Positions 33,067-41,364 of a DNA stretch of 64,000 nt are shown piece by piece. Source of the DNA: CALVGQ01 sp964370435 (GTDB lineage Bacteria > Bacillota_I > Bacilli_A > Erysipelotrichales > Erysipelotrichaceae); assembly GCA_964370435.1 (NCBI GenBank), contig CAYJJG010000004.1, positions 55,347 through 119,346 on the forward strand. Direction: 5' to 3'. Positions within the stretch are counted from its first letter, which is position 1, and each line of letters begins with the position of its first letter. The translations under genes and the position numbers were made by a program. The notes beneath the pieces are model-generated. The model saw nothing but the letters and a program-made list of their open reading frames with translations. It had not been told where the DNA came from and made no database searches.

Positions 33067-34206
33067 ATGGAATTACTACAAGAAACAATAGAAGAGGCAT
33101 TATCTTCAAAAATTATTAAGCTTATTTTTAGTCAACCGCTAGAAGGAAATTTTAAGCGCATCGAGGCTAAAAGAGTGAATAAAGGTTATCAGATTTCAAC
33201 TTATAGTGATACTCAAGTATTTCATAAAAATATTAATGAAGAAATGTTATGTGAGTTTATTATAGATACTTTTATAAACTATAAACAACTTAATTTATTT
33301 TGTGAAACTAAGGAAATAGCACTTAAGAAAACTAAAAAAGGTAAACTTCAAATAGCGAAGAAACAAAATAAGACTGTACTAGTAATAAATGATCATAATC
33401 GCAAGAAAAATTATTTGTTAGCAGAAGGAGAAATTATTGCACCTTTAATTGATATGGGGATATTTACTAAAGAAGGAAAAGTTGTAGCTTCAATGTATGA
33501 TAAATATCGCCAGATTAATAAATTTATTGAAATCTTAGATGATGGCATTAAGAAACTGGATAAAGAAGAAATTCATATAATTGATTTTGGATGTGGAAAA
33601 AGTTATTTAACATTTATTGTATATTATTATTTTGTAATAGTTAAGAAATTAAAGGTAAATATCGTAGGTTTAGATTTAAAAGAGGAAGTTATTAAAAACT
33701 GTAATCATGCTGCAAAAAAATATGGTTATCAAAATTTAAAATTTGAAGTGGGTAACATTGAAGGTTATCAAGCAGATTTTGATGTTAATGTCGTGATTAG
33801 CTTACATGCTTGTGACACGGCTACAGATTTTGCTTTATTTAATGCGATTAAGTGGAATGCTGAATTAATTTTTTCAGTACCATGTTGCCAACATGAATTA
33901 AATGCACAAATTGACAGTGAACACTATGCCATACTAACACGTTATGGTATTGTTAAGGAACGAATCAGTGCTTTATTTACGGATGTGATACGTTGTAATT
34001 TACTACAGGTATGTGGCTATAAAACACAGTTACTAGAGTTTGTAGATTTAAGTCATACTCCTAAAAATATGTTGATAAGGGCAAGAAAAACTAGTATTCC
34101 TAAAGAAGTTAAAGATAAGATGATGAACGAAGTAAAAGCCCTAATTGAGGAATATCAGCTAGATCCTTGCTTATTAAGGTTGTTAAAAGAAGAACATGAA
34201 CTTTAG
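33067..34206 (+). CDS. SAM-dependent methyltransferase (Methyltransf_32-like)
   Basis: A 379-aa class I methyltransferase. The SAM motif is IIDFGCGKSYLTFIVYYYF, then VGLDLKEEVI. The family-specific SLHACDTATDFAL and FSVPCCQHELN resemble the HAC...CCYH motif of Methyltransf_32 (METTL25/RRNAD1-like). The N-terminal 150 residues are of unknown fold. The substrate is not known. It is the end of the four-gene run, followed by a terminator. Confidence 0.8.
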   Translation: MELLQETIEEALSSKIIKLIFSQPLEGNFKRIEAKRVNKGYQISTYSDTQVFHKNINEEMLCEFIIDTFINYKQLNLFCETKEIALKKTKKGKLQIAKKQNKTVLVINDHNRKKNYLLAEGEIIAPLIDMGIFTKEGKVVASMYDKYRQINKFIEILDDGIKKLDKEEIHIIDFGCGKSYLTFIVYYYFVIVKKLKVNIVGLDLKEEVIKNCNHAAKKYGYQNLKFEVGNIEGYQADFDVNVVISLHACDTATDFALFNAIKWNAELIFSVPCCQHELNAQIDSEHYAILTRYGIVKERISALFTDVIRCNLLQVCGYKTQLLEFVDLSHTPKNMLIRARKTSIPKEVKDKMMNEVKALIEEYQLDPCLLRLLKEEHEL

Positions 34207-34259
34207 TATTAGATAAAGAGTTTCTTAAAAGCAAATCACTGAATAAAGTTGATAGTTCT

Positions 34260-34311
34260 AAGAAGAATCTTATTAAATTTTAAAAAAAATTTAAAAATTC
34301 TTCTTTTTTTT
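34260..34311 (+). terminator. Intrinsic terminator after the methyltransferase
   Basis: Stem AAGAAGAAT paired with ATTCTTCTT over an A/T-rich loop, followed by a T-run. Confidence 0.7.
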
Positions 34312-34370
34312 ATGCAGTAGTATTTTAAAACTTTCTTCTATACTTAAGGCTATAAAGAGAGGAGAAACTT

Positions 34371-35243
34371 ATGACAAGTAAAGTGAGTATTTTAATTTAT
34401 AGCCATAATAATCAAAATAATATTTGGAAAAGTATCAGTAGTGCTGCTCAACAAAGTTATCAAAATATTGAGATTATTGTGATTGATGATGGCTCAAAGG
34501 ATAAGAGTACTAAAATATTAAAAATGTTAGAAGACAGATATCCGATAGTCAAAGTATATTACCAAGCACATTTAGGCTGTAATAAATCTAGAGAAAATTT
34601 ATTAACAAAGGCAAGTGGTGAATATGTATTGTTTTTAAATGCTAAGGATGAATTATCCAGTGCTGCTATAAGTATTATGGTACGTAAAGGAAAAGGAGCT
34701 GATCTTGTAGTGGGTTCTTTTCAAGAAAAAGGGGAGTTGATTCATCATAATATAGGATTTAATAAAGATTTAAACTTAAGCGCAGAGCGTGCACATAAAC
34801 ATTTATTGAGAAATAAACAGTTAAATGATAGTTTATGGGGAAAACTATTAAAGAAAAGATTGTTAGATACTAGATTAATAGGTCTAAACAATAGCTATCA
34901 AGAATTAATAATGTTAAGTAATTTGATAAAAAATAGTAAGCAAATAGTAGCTATTAAAGAATTAATTTATTATTATAAAGAAGGAACCTATACTGATGAG
35001 TTAAATGTCGATAAATTAAACAGCTTAGAGGATTATGTTTGGACACAGGAATTTCTGCATGGAGTGATTATGACAGAGTATCCAAAGTTGCAAGGATATA
35101 GTAAATTTAATTTAAGGAAATGTTATAGTAAAATACTGTATCATGCAATTTTACATAGGAGTTTAAACATCAATATGGTGCGCTATGCTAGACAAAGTTT
35201 AATTAAAAGTTTTCAGCCATTTTATCGTATGAATACACAGTAA
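34371..35243 (+). CDS. Family 2 glycosyltransferase with altered DXD motif
   Basis: A 290-aa GT-A fold protein: VSILIYSHNNQNNIWKSI, IIVIDDGSKDKST and a GCNKSRENLLTKASGEYVLFLNAKDE segment. The usual catalytic D-x-D/DSDD reads NAKD here, so metal and sugar-nucleotide binding may differ. It lies 24 nt before the response regulator gene, so it is probably in the same transcript. A wall- or teichoic-acid-related role is a guess. Confidence 0.78.
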   Translation: MTSKVSILIYSHNNQNNIWKSISSAAQQSYQNIEIIVIDDGSKDKSTKILKMLEDRYPIVKVYYQAHLGCNKSRENLLTKASGEYVLFLNAKDELSSAAISIMVRKGKGADLVVGSFQEKGELIHHNIGFNKDLNLSAERAHKHLLRNKQLNDSLWGKLLKKRLLDTRLIGLNNSYQELIMLSNLIKNSKQIVAIKELIYYYKEGTYTDELNVDKLNSLEDYVWTQEFLHGVIMTEYPKLQGYSKFNLRKCYSKILYHAILHRSLNINMVRYARQSLIKSFQPFYRMNTQ

Positions 35244-35267
35244 AAAATACAAAGGGAGATAGAAAGT

Positions 35268-35975
35268 ATGAGTCAATATAACATTTTAGTAGTAGAAGAT
35301 GAAAAAGAAATAGCTAACGCTATTGAAATTTATTTAAAAAGCCAAGGGTATCACGTTTTTAAAGCAAATAACGGACAAGAAGGTTTAGAGCTAATTCAAA
35401 GTGAAGAAATACATTTAGCTATTGTAGATGTAATGATGCCAGTAATGGATGGTATTAGTATGACGATGAAGGCACGAGAAGAGTTTGATTTTCCAATTAT
35501 GTTTTTATCGGCCAAATCAGAAGACATTGATAAAATAACTGGCTTGAATATCGGTGCTGACGACTATATTACAAAACCCTTTGTACCCATGGAATTGTTG
35601 GCTAGAGTAGCGTCACAACTTAGAAGATATAATAGATATTTAAATAAATTAAAAGGTGATACAGGACATGCTATTAATGGTTTTACAGTAGGGGATCTTG
35701 AACTTAATCTAGATACAAGAGAAGTGAGTGTTGATGGAAATTTATTAAAAGTGACCCCTATCGAATTTAAAATATTAGAATTATTAATGCGTAATGCAGG
35801 GGTTGTTTTTTCTGCAGAACAAATATATGAAAATGTATGGAAAGAAGAAGCGATAAGCACTGAAACAGTAATGGTGCATATTCGAAATCTAAGGGAAAAA
35901 ATGGAAATTGATACTAAAAATCCTCGCTATATTAAAGTAGTGTGGGGTGTTGGATATAAAATTGAGAAACAATAA
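35268..35975 (+). CDS. OmpR/PhoB-family response regulator
   Basis: A 235-aa regulator. Receiver domain (1-120) with acidic pocket VVEDEKE, phospho-acceptor Asp54 in IVDVMMPVMDG and Lys in YITKPF. Winged-helix DNA-binding domain (about 135-235) with TPIEFKILELLMRNAGVVF and VMVHIRNLREKME. It is VanR-like in overall pattern. The partner kinase starts 11 nt downstream. Confidence 0.95.
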   Translation: MSQYNILVVEDEKEIANAIEIYLKSQGYHVFKANNGQEGLELIQSEEIHLAIVDVMMPVMDGISMTMKAREEFDFPIMFLSAKSEDIDKITGLNIGADDYITKPFVPMELLARVASQLRRYNRYLNKLKGDTGHAINGFTVGDLELNLDTREVSVDGNLLKVTPIEFKILELLMRNAGVVFSAEQIYENVWKEEAISTETVMVHIRNLREKMEIDTKNPRYIKVVWGVGYKIEKQ

Positions 35976-35986
35976 GGAGGTTCACA

Positions 35987-38110
35987 ATGTTAAAGAAAGT
36001 ATTAACAACCTTAATGGCAACTGTTATTCTAGTACTAGGTACAGGATTATCTCTAGTAGGCTATGATTATGCAAATGCTGCAGTAAGGTCAGATATAGAA
36101 GAAAGAGAAAGCAATTTATATAATTATTTTAATGGTGCTGATTTTGCAGTAAGAGCGTATTCTCTGTTTTATAGCATGGAAACAGCACAAGAAACTTCAG
36201 AATCAGTAATATTAGTTGAAAATGAAGAAATTATCGCGCAAATTGATGACTTTGTTCACTACTGGTTAAGTAACCTAGATGGTGAGCCTAACTTACATTA
36301 CTATGCAAAGAATACTAATACAGGCTCTATTGTAGCTAGCAAAGAGATACAGCAGGTTATTAGTGATGATCAATTAGATAATATCTATCAGTGGTATATG
36401 CAAATTGAGTATGATGAAAATGGTGATTTTGAAATATTCTTATCAGATCAAATGCAACTATATGATATAAATTACTATGTGAATAATGCTTATTTGACTA
36501 ATGGTATGCTTGAGCAATTTACTGGTAGTTATGAATTATTAGAAGAAGAACAAATCGCAGTCACTTCAATAGTGAAACCTATTACAAATATGGTTTATTA
36601 TTTTGCGATACCACACGAAATAGAAGAATCAGGCTATCTATACAGGTATATTAATGATGATATGATAGATCAAATCAACTTTTTAAATTATCTAGTACTA
36701 TATGTAGGAGTATTTAGTTTCTTAATAGCATTCTTATTCTTGTTTATGCCGATTAAAACTTTAAAGGATACTGGTTGGTATCCAAAACTTATGAGTATTA
36801 AATTTGAGTTTTGGCTAATCACGATGTCGGTAGGAATAACTTTGTTGTTGTCTATAAATGTTAATTTAGGATATGTAACGAGTATTGGTAGACTAACAGA
36901 GATTGTAATCGATCTTGGCGCACAAAACATTGCTCCACTGATTGTGGTTATGATTAATGTTGCAGCATGGTTAAGTTATTATTTCCTAATTATGTTAAGT
37001 GTTTTATTAGTTCGCTATATACTTCATGTGGGAATCTTTACTTATATTAAAAACAACACAGTATTATTTTGGGTATTAAAATTAATGAAGAAACTAGCTA
37101 AGAAATTAGTAGCATTATTCAATAAACTAGTGGAATATGATTTGAGTGATTCTTCACAACGTAAATTAATGGGTTTAATAATCATAAATATGTTGATTCT
37201 TATTATATTTGATTCTTGGTTCTTCTTTATACTTTATTCTGCTGCACTATATTTTGTTGCAAGCAAGCAGGTAAAGAAAGTAAAGACAGACTATGAGGTA
37301 TTGTCAGAGGCAATTACACGACTTTCTAATACTAATTTTGATATGATGATTAATCGTGACTTAGGTGTATTTGAATCACTTCGTAGTAAACTTTATGATT
37401 TAAAAGAAGGATTTGAAACTGCAGTTAATGAAGAAATAAAATCACAAAAGATGAAAACCGAATTAACAACAAATATTTCTCACGATTTAAAAACTCCGTT
37501 AACTTCAATTATTTCTTATGTAGAGTTATTAAAAGAAGAAACGAATAAACAAAAAAGAGAAGAGTATGTTAAAGTTATTGAAAGAAATGCACAGCGACTT
37601 AAAAATTTAATTAATGATTTGTTTGAAATATCTAAAGTGAATAGCGGTAATGTAGATATCGATCTAATTGAAGTAGATGTTGTTGCATTGATGAAGCAAG
37701 TAATTAGTGAGTGTCAACAAGCATTAGATGATGCATCACTAACAATAAGATTAAATACTAGTAGTGAAAAAATTATTCACCAATTAGATAGTTTAAAAAC
37801 ATATCGTATGTTTGAAAACCTAATTATGAATGCAAGTAAATACGCATTAAATAACACAAGAGTATTTGTTACAGTTGACGAAACAGAAAGCACTGTTATA
37901 GTGAGTTTTAAAAATGTTTCAGCAACTGAAATTAATGTTGATTCAAATGAATTAACTGATCGCTTTGTAAGAGGTGATAAATCACGTAATACCGAAGGTT
38001 CGGGATTAGGATTAGCAATAGTTAAAAGTTTTGCTGAATTACAAAATGGAACTTTCAAAGTAGAAGTAGATGGCGATTTATTTAAGGCAATAATTGTTTT
38101 TAATAAATAA
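35987..38110 (+). CDS. Membrane sensor histidine kinase
   Basis: A 707-aa kinase. The N-terminal transmembrane helix is followed by an extracellular sensor (about 35-225), several further transmembrane helices (about 225-430), then HisKA with NISHDLKTPLTSIISY (phospho-His near 498). The HATPase has the N box FENLIMNASKYA and the G box GEGSGLGLAIVKS-type (here TEGSGLGLAIVKSF). The kinase core is VanS-like; the sensor domain is not recognised. The signal is unknown. Confidence 0.93.
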   Translation: MLKKVLTTLMATVILVLGTGLSLVGYDYANAAVRSDIEERESNLYNYFNGADFAVRAYSLFYSMETAQETSESVILVENEEIIAQIDDFVHYWLSNLDGEPNLHYYAKNTNTGSIVASKEIQQVISDDQLDNIYQWYMQIEYDENGDFEIFLSDQMQLYDINYYVNNAYLTNGMLEQFTGSYELLEEEQIAVTSIVKPITNMVYYFAIPHEIEESGYLYRYINDDMIDQINFLNYLVLYVGVFSFLIAFLFLFMPIKTLKDTGWYPKLMSIKFEFWLITMSVGITLLLSINVNLGYVTSIGRLTEIVIDLGAQNIAPLIVVMINVAAWLSYYFLIMLSVLLVRYILHVGIFTYIKNNTVLFWVLKLMKKLAKKLVALFNKLVEYDLSDSSQRKLMGLIIINMLILIIFDSWFFFILYSAALYFVASKQVKKVKTDYEVLSEAITRLSNTNFDMMINRDLGVFESLRSKLYDLKEGFETAVNEEIKSQKMKTELTTNISHDLKTPLTSIISYVELLKEETNKQKREEYVKVIERNAQRLKNLINDLFEISKVNSGNVDIDLIEVDVVALMKQVISECQQALDDASLTIRLNTSSEKIIHQLDSLKTYRMFENLIMNASKYALNNTRVFVTVDETESTVIVSFKNVSATEINVDSNELTDRFVRGDKSRNTEGSGLGLAIVKSFAELQNGTFKVEVDGDLFKAIIVFNK

Positions 38111-38115
38111 TAACG

Positions 38116-38153
38116 AAGCACCTATAACCTAAAAAGTTGTAGGTGCTTTATTT
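38116..38153 (+). terminator. Terminator of the two-component operon
   Basis: Stem AAGCACCTATAAC/GTTGTAGGTGCTT with one mismatch and a short loop, then TTTATTT, 6 nt after the kinase stop. Confidence 0.75.
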
Positions 38154-38244
38154 GATGTAAAAGTAAATTCTGTTAAGTTAATTTATTGCAAAAACTCTAA
38201 AAAAATCTTAAATTTTATTGAATTATTCAAAAAATATTCAGTAT

Positions 38245-38278
38245 TTATAAAAAGTACGGAAAACCGTACTTTTTATAA
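38245..38278. repeat. Perfect 15-bp inverted repeat with AAAA loop
   Basis: TTATAAAAAGTACGG / CCGTACTTTTTATAA around an AAAA loop. It lies in the convergent region between the kinase and the minus-strand peptide gene and may be a bidirectional terminator. No direct repeats suggest a mobile element. Confidence 0.6.
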
Positions 38279-38299
38279 AATGTTAAAAATTATTGAAAA

Positions 38300-38342
38300 A
38301 AAATAAAAAATCACAGATGCCATCGACAACATCTGTGATTTA
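38300..38342 (-). terminator. Intrinsic terminator of the 61-aa peptide gene
   Basis: Stem AAATCACAGATG/CATCTGTGATTT with a 10-nt loop and a long minus-strand T-run, about 100 nt downstream of the peptide stop. It shows the small gene is transcribed as its own unit. Confidence 0.8.
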
Positions 38343-38444
38343 GTTTTTAGTATCAATTAAGTTGTGGTTAATTAACTTGTTAATGATGACTAATTATTAT
38401 TGAAATATTAAGTAAATTATAGGAAATACATGATTATTGTACTA

Positions 38445-38630
38445 CTATTTTGGAAACCAACCGAAAGCACGTTGTGGTCCTGGAGGAATGCATGGGGCAT
38501 TTAAAACCTCCCCTTTTTCATTATAAATACATACGGGTGGCTCATTATCTTCATCAGTTTCGGCATAAACCGGAACTAATAAACATAATGTAGTGGCGAT
38601 AATAAGTAAAACTGCTAAGATTTTTCTCAT
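38445..38630 (-). CDS. 61-aa secreted peptide precursor, candidate signalling peptide
   Basis: A Sec-type signal peptide (MRKILAVLLIIATTLCLLVP, likely cleaved at VYA-ETD) is followed by an acidic/proline segment with two cysteines. It ends PQRAFGWFPK. The ATG at 38630 has an AAAGGGG site; an upstream TTG is less likely. It is divergent from two XRE-TPR regulators, with a TATAAT promoter, an upstream dyad and its own terminator. Pre-pro-peptides with a short C-terminal signal are typical of the PapR/NprX/Phr class, so the C-terminal tail is a candidate mature pheromone. A secreted bacteriocin-like peptide is the alternative, but no transporter or immunity gene is adjacent. Confidence 0.6.
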   Translation of the reverse strand: MRKILAVLLIIATTLCLLVPVYAETDEDNEPPVCIYNEKGEVLNAPCIPPGPQRAFGWFPK

Positions 38631-38654
38631 GGTTATCAACCCCTTTCTATATTT

Positions 38655-38684
38655 ATTATAGCGTGTTTAAAAAGCACTTGTCTA
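38655..38684 (-). promoter_or_regulatory. Promoter of the 61-aa peptide gene
   Basis: On the minus strand: TAGACA (38679-38684), an 18-nt spacer, and TATAAT (38655-38660). The -35 is weak, as expected for an activated promoter. Confidence 0.6.
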
Positions 38685-38691
38685 ATAAACA

Positions 38692-38718
38692 ATGTTTTTA
38701 AAATCACAATAAAAACAT
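38692..38718. promoter_or_regulatory. Dyad upstream of the peptide promoter (candidate regulator binding site)
   Basis: Perfect inverted repeat ATGTTTTTA-N9-TAAAAACAT ending 7 nt before the -35 of the peptide promoter and lying between the two divergent genes. Placement parallels the TATGC-N10-GCATA dyad at 723-742. Binding by the adjacent XRE-TPR proteins is inferred. Confidence 0.45.
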
Positions 38719-38795
38719 GGAATTATTCATCAAAAATTACCTTAATTTGGAAACATTATGTGATAAATAAAAATTAGTAATTTTTTAATTGTTGC

Positions 38796-38801
38796 TATAA
38801 T
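38796..38801 (+). promoter_or_regulatory. -10 box of the XRE-TPR regulator pair
   Basis: TATAAT with a poor -35 (TTAGTA at 38774-38779, 16-nt spacer), 23 nt before the regulator ATG, which has a GGGGGAAG ribosome-binding site. Confidence 0.5.
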
Positions 38802-38824
38802 TAAATTAGAGGGGGAAGTTATTT

Positions 38825-40078
38825 ATGGATAGACATAAGTTGTATTTATCAAAAATAATACATGTAAAACGTAACGCAGAAAATCTATCTCTAGATAAGC
38901 TTTCTGAATTAACTAATATATCTAAAAGTTATTTAAGTAGACTCGAAAATGCTTACAGTGTCAATAATACCACCTATTTACATTTTATCTCGATAATATT
39001 GAATAAACTTAATATTGCTTTCTACCATGATGGTCAAGAATTTATAGAATTAAAAAGTGCTTTAGATGCGTTTTATAAAGCTATTGTATTTGTAAATGTT
39101 GAGGAGGCTAAGAAATTATATCGTCAGTTATTGGAAAATGAAAACAAATATATTCATTCTACTTTAGTTGTAAAATTCATGATTTATAAATACGTATGGC
39201 TAACCCTTATTCATGCTGATAATAGGGAAATAGAAAATCAAGTAGGAGTAATAGAAAACTTAAAAGAAATAATTGCTTTTGAAAAAAATGAACTACAAAT
39301 TTATTTGGATTATAAGGGGTCATATTTTGATGATTTAAATTTAGAGGATAGGGCAATAGCTACATTACAAGAAGCAAAAGAATTAGGATACAATGAATAT
39401 ACTTATGGGATGATATGTTATCACTTAGGGGTTGTTCAGGTAAAGAAAAATAATTTAGCAGAAGCATTGTATATGAATCAAGTTGCTTTAGAGCATTTTA
39501 TTAAAGAATATAATTATAAAAGGCAATGCTATACTCAAGTTCATACAGCTAATATTTATGCCCTATTAAAACAATATCAAAAAGCAGATGAAATATATAA
39601 TTCAATAATCAATAATGATTGCTTTTACAACATAGAAAATATAAAAGATTTTGTAATGGTTAGTAAGACATGGAATCTAGTTTTACAAAAAGATTATCAC
39701 GCAGCGCTAGATTTAATTATAAACTATATTAAACCATTTAAGTTTAAGTTGATTAACCCAGCCCATATATATCATTTGGCGTGGTGTTATTATAAACTAA
39801 AAGATAATAAGAAAGCATTAAAGTATATTAAATATAAAAATAGTTTTGATCAAGATAATTTTGTGTATAAATGTCATTTGGAGACTATAGAAGTTTTAAT
39901 TCAATTTGAAAACAATAATAATTACATCATTAATCATTTGAAACTGATGTATGAAGCACATAAGTATAGATTTACGATTGATGCTAAGAAGTTTTATTTA
40001 AACCTCTTAGTAGAAAAGTGTGAAGCAAATTATAAATATAAAGATGCACTGTACTACTATAAACAGTTATATGAATAA
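38825..40078 (+). CDS. XRE-HTH + TPR regulator A (NprR-size RRNPP-like)
   Basis: A 417-aa protein. HTH at residues about 8-65 (NLSLDKLSELTNISKSYLSRLENA). The rest is helical with TPR-type repeats, for example YGMICYHLGVVQVKKNNLAEALYM-like helices and AYALLKQYQKADEIY-type pairs (HTANIYALLKQYQKADE). The length is close to that of NprR. Its ATG is divergent from the 61-aa peptide gene, and a second paralogue follows after 47 nt. Peptide-responsive control of the neighbouring gene is inferred. Confidence 0.82.
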   Translation: MDRHKLYLSKIIHVKRNAENLSLDKLSELTNISKSYLSRLENAYSVNNTTYLHFISIILNKLNIAFYHDGQEFIELKSALDAFYKAIVFVNVEEAKKLYRQLLENENKYIHSTLVVKFMIYKYVWLTLIHADNREIENQVGVIENLKEIIAFEKNELQIYLDYKGSYFDDLNLEDRAIATLQEAKELGYNEYTYGMICYHLGVVQVKKNNLAEALYMNQVALEHFIKEYNYKRQCYTQVHTANIYALLKQYQKADEIYNSIINNDCFYNIENIKDFVMVSKTWNLVLQKDYHAALDLIINYIKPFKFKLINPAHIYHLAWCYYKLKDNKKALKYIKYKNSFDQDNFVYKCHLETIEVLIQFENNNNYIINHLKLMYEAHKYRFTIDAKKFYLNLLVEKCEANYKYKDALYYYKQLYE

Positions 40079-40125
40079 CGAAATTAAATATGCATAAGGT
40101 TCTAAAGAGAAGTGAGGGGAAATCT

Positions 40126-41364
40126 ATGACAGAACTAGAAAATGAATTTGTTATCCAAAAATATTATTCTTATTTACGTACAAAGAATCACATCAAGATT
40201 CATATGTTAGCAGAGGACACTCATCAACCGGCAAGCTATATTAGCAGATGGGAAAATAATAAACTTACATTACCTATAGAAAGACAAAGGGAATTATTTA
40301 ATCATTTTGAGTTGGAAATAGAAGATATAAAAAAAGAGCTTCAAGAATATAATACGTTATTTAAAATTTACTTAGATTACTACTATCAATGTAAGACTAA
40401 TTATGAGTCGTATATTATAGAAAGATTAAATGAAGGATGTACTATACTTTATCCTTATTATTTAATACTTAGGTTGTTGAATTGTTCTAAAAATGAATTA
40501 ATACCAGAATTGTTGTCTGAAATTAAAGATCATGAAAAATATTTGAACGATGATTTTAAACAACTGTTGAGTATGCTTGAAGGGGATTATTGTTTAAGTA
40601 ATAAAAATGAAAAAGAAGCACTTAAAATTTATTCAGGTGCATTAACTATAAGTAATAATAAACATATAGTTTCATTGCTTTATTATAAAAGGGCGGCAAT
40701 TACGGTTGATTATAATAAACCTTTTGAAAGTCAAGCAGATATCAATGATGCTATTAATTGTTTTAAAGAAACTTTTTGTTATAAGCGAATTATATTAGCA
40801 CACAAATTATTAGCTACTTTATATATGAATACTAACTGTTATTTACAAGCTCACGAAACATTTAATATTGTAGATATGATATGTAATCAATTTGAAGAAG
40901 ATCAAGTTAAATTAGATATTATGAAAGAACGATGTTTGTTTTATATTAAAATAAAAGAATATCAACAAGCGTATACACTAGCATATGATTTATATGACAA
41001 ACATAACCAAAAGGGCAGTGATATACACTTTTATCTTGCTTACACTTGTTATAAGAGTGAAGCTTATAATGAATGCTTAATATGGATTAAAAAGTATAGC
41101 GTGCATAATCAATATAACAAGAAAGAGCTCTACATAAATTTGATGTTCTTAATCAAGACCTTTTTGTTAGGGAGCTATCAAGAAGCGGTAGAAATGGTTA
41201 AAGTATGTGATCGTTTGTTAAAGGAACAAGGAAGTTATACTTTAAAATTAGTTATTTATGAACAATTTGCAGAGTATTTCAATAAAAATAAAAAATTTAA
41301 AAATGTTGTAAAGTGGTACAACGAAATGATTACTTTATATAATTATACAAGTAATCTTAAATAA
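40126..41364 (+). CDS. XRE-HTH + TPR regulator B (paralogue)
   Basis: A 412-aa protein with N-terminal HTH (IKIHMLAEDTHQPASYISRWE) and C-terminal helical repeats (YLAYTCYKSEAYNECLIW). The ATG at 40126 follows GAGGGG; the frame extends upstream to 40090 but without a ribosome-binding site. It is tandem to regulator A, suggesting an operon and either duplicated sensing or heteromers. Its 3' end overlaps the convergent prepilin peptidase by 22 nt. Confidence 0.8.
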   Translation: MTELENEFVIQKYYSYLRTKNHIKIHMLAEDTHQPASYISRWENNKLTLPIERQRELFNHFELEIEDIKKELQEYNTLFKIYLDYYYQCKTNYESYIIERLNEGCTILYPYYLILRLLNCSKNELIPELLSEIKDHEKYLNDDFKQLLSMLEGDYCLSNKNEKEALKIYSGALTISNNKHIVSLLYYKRAAITVDYNKPFESQADINDAINCFKETFCYKRIILAHKLLATLYMNTNCYLQAHETFNIVDMICNQFEEDQVKLDIMKERCLFYIKIKEYQQAYTLAYDLYDKHNQKGSDIHFYLAYTCYKSEAYNECLIWIKKYSVHNQYNKKELYINLMFLIKTFLLGSYQEAVEMVKVCDRLLKEQGSYTLKLVIYEQFAEYFNKNKKFKNVVKWYNEMITLYNYTSNLK

